A DNA stretch of 21,518 nt from an uncultured Eubacteriales bacterium (GTDB lineage: Bacteria > Bacillota > Clostridia > Oscillospirales > Oscillospiraceae), in the NCBI GenBank assembly GCA_900550585.1, contig URST01000031.1:1-21518 (forward strand). Reading direction: 5' to 3'. Below are positions 1 through 5,462 of the stretch, one piece after another. The translations under genes were made by a program, and so were the position numbers. The notes below the pieces were generated by a model. It made no database searches. It had not been told where the DNA came from and saw only the letters and a program-made list of their open reading frames with translations. The number at the start of each line of letters is the position of its first letter. Within the stretch, counting starts at the first letter, position 1.

Positions 1-1
1 G

Positions 2-1381
2 GGCCTGCCCATCCCCGTGTTCTACTGCAAGGACTGCGGCAAGCCCGTCTGCACCGAGGAGAGCATCGAGGCCGTGGCGGAGCTGTTCGAGAAGAAGGGC
101 TCCAACGCCTGGTTCGACATGGACGCCGCCGACATCCTGCCCAAGGGCTTCACCTGCCCCCACTGCGGCAAGTCCGCCGGCTTCGAGAAGGAGACGGACA
201 CCCTGGACGGCTGGTTCGACTCCGGCTCCACCCACTTCGCCGCCATGGAGCGTGACCAGCACTTCTGGCCCGCCACCATGTATATCGAGGGCCTTGACCA
301 GTATCGCGGCTGGTTCCAGTCCTCCCTGCTGGTGGCGGTAGGCGCACTGGGCCGCGGCGCTCCGTTCAAGGAGTGCGTCACCCACGGCTGGACCGTGGAC
401 GGCGAGGGCAAGGCCATGCACAAGTCTCTGGGCAACGGCATGGACCCCGCCGAGATCTTCGACAAGTACGGCGCCGACCTGCTGCGTCTGTGGGCAGGCT
501 CTGCCGACTACCACGTGGATGTGCGTTGCTCCGACGAGATCTTCAAGCAGCTCAGTCAGAGCTATCTGAAATTCCGCAACACCTGCAAGTTCTGTCTGGA
601 CAATCTGGTGGGCTTCGACGCCGACCATCTGGTGCAGCCCGACGAGATGCTGCCGCTGGATAAGTGGGCCGTCACCCGCCTGAACACCCTCATCGAGAAG
701 GTGTTCGCCGCCTACGACAACTATGAGTTCCATGTGGTGTCCCACATGGTCAACGACTTCTGCGTGGTGGACCTCAGCTCCTTCTACTTCGACATCATCA
801 AGGACCGCCTGTACTGCGGCGAGGAGAACGGTCTGGAGCGCCGCAGCGCCCAGACGGCCGTCTGGATGATCCTGGACGCCATGACCCGCCTGTTCGCCCC
901 CATCCTGGCCTTCACCTGCGACGAGGTGTGGCTGGCTATGCCTCACCGCGCCGAGGATGACGGGCGCAACGTCCTGTTCAACGAGATGGTGCAGCCCTAC
1001 GCCGCCTACGCCCTCAACGAGGACGAGATGGCCCGGTGGGCCCGCATCGCCGCCCTGCGCACCGCCGTCAACGGCGCGCTGGAGCAGGCCCGCGCCGACA
1101 AGACCATCGGCAAGAGCCTGGAGGCTGAGGTGGACCTGACCGTCACCGCCGAGGACGCCTTCCTGGCGGACATGGACGCCGATGCGCTGGCCGATATCCT
1201 CATCGTCTCCCAGGTCCGGGTGGACGTGGGCGCGGAGCAGGCCGTGGCCGTCCGCCCCGCCGGCGGCGCCAAGTGCCTGCGCTGCTGGAAGGTGCTGCCC
1301 ACCGTGGGCAGCGACGCCCAGCACCCCGAGCTGTGCCCCCGCTGCGCCGCCGTGGTGAAAAAGCTCCCCGTCATCGAATAA
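2..1381 (+). CDS. ileS: Isoleucyl-tRNA synthetase, 3' part (partial)
   Basis: Charges tRNA-Ile with isoleucine in the cytoplasm. The reading frame is open to the left edge (first visible residues GLPIPVFYC), so roughly the first half of a protein usually near 930 residues is missing. Seen: the class I motif GWFDSGSTHFA, the KMSKS-loop variant AMHKSLGN near 418-441, the anticodon-binding helical region, and a C-terminal zinc-finger-like set of cysteines (CLRCWK and CPRC) near 1275-1350. The stop at 1379-1381 is followed 43 bases later by a strong terminator. In many Firmicutes ileS is followed directly by lspA; here about 1 kb of regulator genes intervenes and lspA is inverted. The call is certain; only the 5' end is unknown. 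Confidence 0.97.
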   Translation, partial: GLPIPVFYCKDCGKPVCTEESIEAVAELFEKKGSNAWFDMDAADILPKGFTCPHCGKSAGFEKETDTLDGWFDSGSTHFAAMERDQHFWPATMYIEGLDQYRGWFQSSLLVAVGALGRGAPFKECVTHGWTVDGEGKAMHKSLGNGMDPAEIFDKYGADLLRLWAGSADYHVDVRCSDEIFKQLSQSYLKFRNTCKFCLDNLVGFDADHLVQPDEMLPLDKWAVTRLNTLIEKVFAAYDNYEFHVVSHMVNDFCVVDLSSFYFDIIKDRLYCGEENGLERRSAQTAVWMILDAMTRLFAPILAFTCDEVWLAMPHRAEDDGRNVLFNEMVQPYAAYALNEDEMARWARIAALRTAVNGALEQARADKTIGKSLEAEVDLTVTAEDAFLADMDADALADILIVSQVRVDVGAEQAVAVRPAGGAKCLRCWKVLPTVGSDAQHPELCPRCAAVVKKLPVIE

Positions 1382-1387
1382 GCGCAG

Positions 1388-1422
1388 CGCATAACGCATA
1401 AAGCGCATAACACAACGCATAA
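1388..1422. repeat. Four CGCATAA repeats after ileS
   Basis: The heptamer CGCATAA occurs at 1388-1394, 1395-1401, 1404-1410 and 1416-1422, in the gap between the ileS stop codon and its terminator. No function is evident. It may be slippage-derived. Confidence 0.6.
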
Positions 1423-1456
1423 AAGGGAGGACACGCTCCGCGTGTCCTCCCTTTTT
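1421..1456. terminator. Bidirectional intrinsic terminator after ileS
   Basis: An 11-bp perfect stem (GGGAGGACACG at 1425-1435 with its complement at 1441-1451) has a 5-base loop, AAAA on the left and TTTTT on the right. It can end ileS on the plus strand and the XRE gene on the minus strand. The same hairpin recurs at 2454-2491. Confidence 0.9.
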
Positions 1457-1467
1457 ACATCTGTTTG

Positions 1468-1689
1468 CTATTTCCTGCGTGGATAGGGCTTCTTTTCGTC
1501 GGTGAGAAACAGCAGATAATCCACGCTGACGTGGTAAAACTCGGCCAGACGCACCGCCAGCTCCAGCGGCAGGGCGCGCTCGTCCCGCTCATATTTGGAA
1601 TACAGGGACTGGTCGCACAGCAGATATTCTGCGATGGCCTTCTGGTTGAGGTCTGCGTCCTCCCGCATGTCCCGGATACGCGTTTTCAT
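1468..1689 (-). CDS. XRE-family HTH transcriptional regulator (copy 1)
   Basis: A 73-residue Cro/CI-type DNA-binding protein consisting of little more than the helix-turn-helix. The pattern Q16-KAIAEYLLCDQSLYSKYERDE is the usual HTH, followed by LAVRLAEFYHVSVDYLLFLTD, the typical end of the XRE fold. I chose the ATG at 1689 because the protein then opens MKTRIRDMRE, typical of the family, and GGTG lies six bases upstream; in-frame ATG 1695, GTG 1698 and TTG 1701 are alternatives. The last 12 residues (LTDEKKPYPRRK) are identical to those of the neighbouring copy at 1813-2052, so the two are paralogues. There is no enzymatic or ligand domain, so the signal it responds to is unknown. It probably regulates itself and nearby promoters through GGAC-type sites at 1702-1755. 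Confidence 0.85.
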   Translation of the reverse strand: MKTRIRDMREDADLNQKAIAEYLLCDQSLYSKYERDERALPLELAVRLAEFYHVSVDYLLFLTDEKKPYPRRK

Positions 1690-1701
1690 TTGCATCACCA
1701 A

Positions 1702-1761
1702 GGGACATTATAGGGAGAGACACAGGTTTCTATTGCAATTTTGGACTATATGTCCTATAAT
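1702..1761. promoter_or_regulatory. Promoters and candidate XRE operators between the two regulators
   Basis: Plus strand: TTGCAA (1733-1738), 17-bp spacer, TATAAT (1756-1761), a near-consensus sigma-A promoter pointing against XRE copy 2. Its spacer contains the perfect palindrome GGAC-TATAT-GTCC (1743-1755). Minus strand: TATAAT (1712-1707) just before XRE copy 1, with the same palindromic TTGCAA 20 bp upstream, giving a very short leader. A related sequence, GGACATTATAGG, covers this second -10. Matching GGAC half-sites at both promoters suggest an operator for one of the regulators, which is inference. Confidence 0.65.
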
Positions 1762-1763
1762 AA

Positions 1764-1801
1764 AGAAACACAAACACCGAAGCTGTAATACATCTCCGGT
1801 G
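1764..1801 (-). terminator. Probable terminator of XRE copy 2
   Basis: Read on the minus strand, CACCG pairs with CGGTG (1801-1797 with 1779-1775). Inner AG/CT and TGT/ACA pairs are separated by single mismatches. A T-rich run (TTTGTGTTTCTTT) follows at 1774-1762. The stem is imperfect but well placed, 12 bases after the stop codon. Confidence 0.6.
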
Positions 1802-1812
1802 CTGCACGCAGG

Positions 1813-2052
1813 TCATTTCCTGCGCGGGTAGGGTTTCTTTTCGTCGGTCAGGCCCAGCAGATAGTCCACGCTGACGCCGTAAAACGCCGACAAGCGGCAC
1901 AGCACGTCCACCGGGTAGTTCAGTGTACCCAGCTCGTATTGACAGTATGTATTCTGCCTGACATTCAGGTATTCCGCGATCTGCTGCTGCGTGTAACCGC
2001 CGTCCACCCGCAGGCTTCGGATATTCTCATAGCTCAGAACTTCATAACGCAT
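1813..2052 (-). CDS. XRE-family HTH transcriptional regulator (copy 2)
   Basis: A 79-residue single-domain Cro/CI-type regulator. The HTH is in YTQQQIAEYLNVRQNTYCQYE (about residues 20-40), followed by VLCRLSAFYGVSVDYLLGLTD. The start at 2052 is preferred: GGGTGA lies about six bases upstream and the protein begins just before the fold. The frame stays open to 2178, but that extension is unlike the family. The C-terminal 12 residues equal those of copy 1, and the 3' DNA of the two genes is nearly identical over roughly 70 bases, so this is a tandem duplication with divergence concentrated in the DNA-reading half. Inverted repeats upstream at 2077-2097 and 2102-2122 may be its operators. It is probably a local repressor or antitoxin-like regulator; no toxin-like partner is visible. 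Confidence 0.85.
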   Translation of the reverse strand: MRYEVLSYENIRSLRVDGGYTQQQIAEYLNVRQNTYCQYELGTLNYPVDVLCRLSAFYGVSVDYLLGLTDEKKPYPRRK

Positions 2053-2076
2053 TCTTATCACCCGAAATGACCATAG

Positions 2077-2122
2077 AATATCCTGATTCCAGATATTGCA
2101 TTTTATCTTGTTTTCAGATAAA
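2077..2122. promoter_or_regulatory. Two inverted repeats upstream of XRE copy 2
   Basis: AATATC (2077-2082) and GATATT (2092-2097) are separated by 9 bases. TTTATCT (2102-2108) and AGATAAA (2116-2122) are separated by 7. Both lie in the AT-rich gap before the regulator start and are plausible operators. TATAGT at 2124-2129 is -10-like on the plus strand, but I see no well-spaced -35. Confidence 0.45.
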
Positions 2123-2286
2123 CTATAGTTGGGGAGATGATACGCGGAAAAGCAGACGCTCTCACCGGGCACATACACCGCACACCCGGCGGCGTCAACA
2201 GTCCGACCCCTATTTCTCTATACGGAATCTTAACAGCACATGTCAATAGTAACAAAAAACGGTCATGCGTGCAAGGGGGCGAGGAC

Positions 2287-2442
2287 TTGGCAGACTACAA
2301 AAAGATGTATCTGACGGCGATGGACGCCATGGAAAAGGCGGTGGAGCTTCTGACGGCGGCACAGCAGCGGTGCGAGGACATCTATGTGGAGACGGGCGGC
2401 GAGGAGACGGAGCTGTTCGTCATGGACACGGAGCGCGAGTAA
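2287..2442 (+). CDS. Conserved-type small acidic helical protein (51 aa)
   Basis: It starts at TTG 2287, seven bases after the strong ribosome site AAGGGGG (2273-2279), and encodes 51 residues beginning MADYKKMYLTAMDAMEKAVE and continuing with LLTAAQQRCEDIYVE. From memory, this layout (MxDYxKMY, then a helix with xAIExL, then AAQQxxEEIY) is a small uncharacterised family common in Clostridia. The visible sequence is two amphipathic helices with an acidic tail and no signal peptide or membrane segment. A longer in-frame start at 2137 adds sequence of no coding character and bypasses the ribosome site. A terminator follows directly. Function unknown. It may be transcribed from the promoter at 1733-1761 as a long-leader mRNA. 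Confidence 0.75.
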   Translation: MADYKKMYLTAMDAMEKAVELLTAAQQRCEDIYVETGGEETELFVMDTERE

Positions 2443-2453
2443 CAAGGCAGACG

Positions 2454-2491
2454 AAAAAGGGAGGACACGCAGAGCGTGTCCTCCCTTTTTT
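2454..2491. terminator. Bidirectional intrinsic terminator, repeat of the one at 1421
   Basis: A 12-bp stem (GGGAGGACACGC at 2459-2470 with its complement at 2474-2485) has an AGA loop, AAAAA before and TTTTTT after. It ends the 51-residue gene on the plus strand and the pseudouridine synthase on the minus strand, whose stop codon (2492-2490) lies in the T-tract. The stem and flanks match the ileS terminator. Confidence 0.92.
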
Positions 2492-3404
2492 ACATTCTGT
2501 TCTCCAGCCTTCGCAGCTGCGCCTGAAACTCCTCCGGCAGCGGGCAGTGCAGCTCCACCGGCTCCCCGGTGCGGGGATGGATGAACCGCAGCCCCACCGC
2601 GTGGAGACACTGGCCTGTCAGCCCCGGCACCGGCTTTTTCGCGCCGTACACCGTGTCCCCCAGAATGGGGTGGCCGATATGGGCCATGTGTACCCGGATC
2701 TGATGGGTGCGTCCCGTCTCCAGGCGGCACCGCACATGGGTCACCCCCGGATACCGGGCGATGACCTCCCAGTGGGTCACAGCGGGCCGTCCCCCGGCCA
2801 CCACCGCCATCTTCTTCCGATCCGACGGGTGCCGTCCGATGGGCGCGTCCACCGTGCCGCTGTCCTCCTTCAGGTTGCCCACCACCAGACACTCATACGT
2901 CCGCGCCAGCGTGTGGTCGCTGAGCTGGGCGCTGAGCCCCAGATGGGCGGCGTCGTTTTTGGCGGCGATGATGAGGCCGCTGGTGTCCCGGTCGATGCGG
3001 TGGACGATGCCGGGGCGCTTCTCCCCGCCGATGCCGGACAGCGACGACCCGCAGTAGTGAAGCAGGGCGTTGACCAGCGTACCGTCCGGGTGTCCCGGCG
3101 CGGGATGCACCACCAGCCCCGCCGGTTTGTCGACCACGATGACATCCGCGTCCTCGTACACCACGTCCAGCGGGATATCCTGCGCCGTCAGCGCCGTGTC
3201 CCGCACCTCCGGCACGTCCACCGTCACCGCCTCGCCGCCGGTGATGCGGCAGCTCTTGACGGCGGGCTTGCCGTCCACGGATACCCGCCCCTCCTCGATG
3301 TACCGCGCCGCCTGCGAGCGGGTCAGGCCGTTGGCGCGGGAGGCCACAAAGGCGTCCAGCCGCGTCCCGGCGTCCTCCGCCTCAGCTTTCAGATGCAGCG
3401 TCAT
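2490..3404 (-). CDS. RluA-family pseudouridine synthase (RluD/YlyB-like)
   Basis: Converts specific uridines in rRNA or tRNA to pseudouridine. The 304-residue protein has an N-terminal S4 RNA-binding domain (about 14-60, RLDAFVASRANGLTRSQAAR...) and a catalytic domain with the hallmark GIVHRIDRDTSGLI, whose Asp138 is the expected nucleophile; ETGRTHQIRVH further on is also typical. The start at 3404 is set by AAGGAG (3417-3412) seven bases upstream and by the S4 domain beginning at once. It overlaps the 3' end of lspA by 23 bases, so translation is probably coupled. lspA followed by this gene is a standard Firmicute pair. The exact target uridine cannot be read from sequence. Confidence 0.95.
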   Translation of the reverse strand: MTLHLKAEAEDAGTRLDAFVASRANGLTRSQAARYIEEGRVSVDGKPAVKSCRITGGEAVTVDVPEVRDTALTAQDIPLDVVYEDADVIVVDKPAGLVVHPAPGHPDGTLVNALLHYCGSSLSGIGGEKRPGIVHRIDRDTSGLIIAAKNDAAHLGLSAQLSDHTLARTYECLVVGNLKEDSGTVDAPIGRHPSDRKKMAVVAGGRPAVTHWEVIARYPGVTHVRCRLETGRTHQIRVHMAHIGHPILGDTVYGAKKPVPGLTGQCLHAVGLRFIHPRTGEPVELHCPLPEEFQAQLRRLENRM

Positions 3405-3867
3405 CCTTCGGCTCCTTCTTGTCGCACTTGTCGTAGAACCACAGGTAGTACACGGCGCCCAGAATGACGCCCACCACCACGAAGCAGTCCGCCAGATTGA
3501 AGATGGGATAGCTGATGAACTGCAAGTCGAACATGTCCACCACATAGCCCCGGCACACCCGGTCGATGACGTTGCCGATGCCGCCGCCCAGGACCAGCAC
3601 CCCCGCCGTCACGCCCAGCGGATGCCGCACGATCTTCTTCACCAGCAGCCACGCCACCGCCAGCATCAGCACGATGGTGACGGCGGCCAGCAGGCCGGTC
3701 CTGCCGGAAAAGCTGCTCCACGCCGCGCCGGTATTGTGCAGCCGGGTCAGCTGCACCACGCCGGGCAGCAGCGGTGCGGACTGCCCCACCTCCAGATGGG
3801 ACACCACCCACCACTTCAAAAGCTGGTCGCCCGCCACGCAGGCCGCCAGCGCTATGATATACCACAT
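3382..3867 (-). CDS. lspA: Lipoprotein signal peptidase (signal peptidase II)
   Basis: A membrane aspartyl protease that removes the signal peptide from prolipoproteins after lipidation. The 161-residue protein shows four hydrophobic segments, the NTGAAW motif (45-50), and both catalytic aspartates in their usual settings: GNVIDR (Asp102) and FNLAD (Asp127). The start at 3867 follows GGGAGGG with six-base spacing; the frame is open to 3909, but that extension is charged and not part of the first membrane helix. It has its own divergent promoter (3898-3926) and overlaps the downstream pseudouridine synthase gene. Length and motifs are normal for the family. Confidence 0.97.
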   Translation of the reverse strand: MWYIIALAACVAGDQLLKWWVVSHLEVGQSAPLLPGVVQLTRLHNTGAAWSSFSGRTGLLAAVTIVLMLAVAWLLVKKIVRHPLGVTAGVLVLGGGIGNVIDRVCRGYVVDMFDLQFISYPIFNLADCFVVVGVILGAVYYLWFYDKCDKKEPKDDAASES

Positions 3868-3897
3868 AGGGCACCCTCCCTTTTTGGATTCCCTCCC

Positions 3898-3926
3898 ATC
3901 ATATCCCATCTGCCCGCCGTTTGCAA
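3898..3926 (-). promoter_or_regulatory. Sigma-A promoter for lspA operon
   Basis: Minus strand: TTGCAA (3926-3921), 17-bp spacer, TATGAT (3903-3898). The predicted start lies about 25 bases before the lspA start codon. Confidence 0.75.
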
Positions 3927-3945
3927 CTTTTATTCCGCGGCTTTC

Positions 3946-3974
3946 TTGTATTGCGCGCCGCCCTGTGATATAAT
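3946..3974 (+). promoter_or_regulatory. Sigma-A promoter for miaB-mutS-mutL run
   Basis: TTGTAT (3946-3951), 17-bp spacer, TATAAT (3969-3974), with an extended TGA just before the -10. It is divergent from the lspA promoter, with 19 bases between the two -35 boxes. Confidence 0.85.
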
Positions 3975-4024
3975 ACAGTATTCAAATATCGCCCCGTACC
4001 GACACCGGGGCAGGGAGGCCCGAC

Positions 4025-5437
4025 TTGGACAGAAAACAGGTATTGATCCCGGAGGAGCAGACGCTCCGCCAGCGGGATTTTGAACAGAAAATAAAGGAGC
4101 TGCACGCCCAGCGGGGCAAGCCCGTCCGTGCGCTGGTGGACACCTTCGGCTGCCAGCAGAACGTGGCCGACAGCCAGCACATCATGGGCATGCTGGAGGC
4201 CATGGGCTGCACGTTCGTCACCGCGCCGGAGGACGCGGACATCGTGGTGCTGAACACCTGCGCCATCCGCGACCACGCGGAAAGGCGGGTCTACGGCACG
4301 CTGGGCGCGCTGACCCACACGAAGAAGGCCGATCCGGAGCAGATCATCTGCCTGTGCGGCTGCATGGCCCAGCGTCCGGAGGTGGCGGAGAAGGTGCGCA
4401 GATCCTACCGCCATGTGGATCTGGTGTTCGGCCCCCAGGCGCTATGGAAGTTCCCGGAGTTGTTGTATCAGGTCTACACCCGCCGGGGCCGCGTGTTCTC
4501 CGTGGAGGATGAGCACGGCGCCATTGCCGAGGGCATGCCGGTGGTGCGGGAAGGCCGCACCCGGGCGTGGGTGTCCATCATGTACGGCTGCAACAACTTC
4601 TGCTCCTACTGCATCGTCCCCTATGTGCGGGGCCGGGAGCGCAGCCGCGAGCCGGCGCGCATCCTCGAGGAGGTGCGCCAGCTGGCCGCCGAGGGGTACA
4701 AGGAGATTACCCTACTGGGGCAGAACGTCAACTCCTACGGCAAGGATCTGGATACGCCGTGGGACTTTGCCGACCTTTTAAGCGAGCTGGACAAGATCGA
4801 GGGGGACTATCTCCTCCGCTTCATGTCCTCCCAGCCCAAGGACGCCAGCTATAAGCTGTTCGACACCATGGCGCGCTGCAAGCACGTAGCCAAGCAGCTG
4901 CACCTGCCGGTGCAGTCCGGCTGCGACCGGGTGCTGCGGGCCATGAACCGGCCCTATGACCGGGCCAAATATCTGGATCTCATCACCTACGCCCGGAAGG
5001 TCATGCCCGATTTGGTGCTGACCAGCGATGTAATCATCGGCTTCCCCGGTGAGACGGAGGCCGAGGCCATGGAGACGGTGGCGCTGGTGGAGGAGGTGCG
5101 CTTCGACGCCCTGTTCACCTTCATCTTCTCCCCCCGTCCCGGCACCCCCGCCGCCAGAATGGACGACCCCGTGCCACGCAGCGAGAAGCAGAAGTGGTTC
5201 GACCGCCTCTGCGACACGCAGAACAGGATTTCCGAGGAGATCCACGCCGGCTATGTGGGCAGCACCCTCCGCTGCCTCATCGACGGTCAGAGCGACGACA
5301 GCCGCTGGCCGCTGACGGCCCGCACCGCCGGCGGACGGCTGGTGCATCTGGTGGGTGACCCCGCCGCTGTGGGCACCTACCGCGATGTGAAGATCACCGA
5401 CAGCAACACTTGGGCGCTGTTCGGCGAGCTGGTATAA
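4025..5437 (+). CDS. miaB: tRNA-2-methylthio-N6-isopentenyladenosine-37 synthase (MiaB)
   Basis: A radical SAM methylthiotransferase that adds a methylthio group to i6A37 of tRNAs reading UNN codons, downstream of MiaA. In 470 residues the three N-terminal cysteines of the auxiliary 4Fe-4S cluster are in TFGCQQN (Cys43), LNTCAIRD (Cys79) and CGCMAQ (Cys113). The radical SAM CxxxCxxC is YGCNNFCSYC (Cys189, 193, 196), followed by VPYVRGRERSR, typical of MiaB. A C-terminal TRAM-type region follows. The start is TTG 4025, six bases after AGGGAGG (4012-4018). It is first in a plus-strand run that also contains miaA, so both A37-modifying enzymes are encoded together. Confidence 0.97.
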   Translation: MDRKQVLIPEEQTLRQRDFEQKIKELHAQRGKPVRALVDTFGCQQNVADSQHIMGMLEAMGCTFVTAPEDADIVVLNTCAIRDHAERRVYGTLGALTHTKKADPEQIICLCGCMAQRPEVAEKVRRSYRHVDLVFGPQALWKFPELLYQVYTRRGRVFSVEDEHGAIAEGMPVVREGRTRAWVSIMYGCNNFCSYCIVPYVRGRERSREPARILEEVRQLAAEGYKEITLLGQNVNSYGKDLDTPWDFADLLSELDKIEGDYLLRFMSSQPKDASYKLFDTMARCKHVAKQLHLPVQSGCDRVLRAMNRPYDRAKYLDLITYARKVMPDLVLTSDVIIGFPGETEAEAMETVALVEEVRFDALFTFIFSPRPGTPAARMDDPVPRSEKQKWFDRLCDTQNRISEEIHAGYVGSTLRCLIDGQSDDSRWPLTARTAGGRLVHLVGDPAAVGTYRDVKITDSNTWALFGELV

Positions 5438-5462
5438 ATTTTCCCACGAAGGAGGCATCCCC

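Noticed and set aside
1468..2442. Toxin-antitoxin or phage module
   Set aside because: Two XRE proteins and a small acidic protein are present, but there is no toxin-like, integrase or phage gene and no attachment-site pair.
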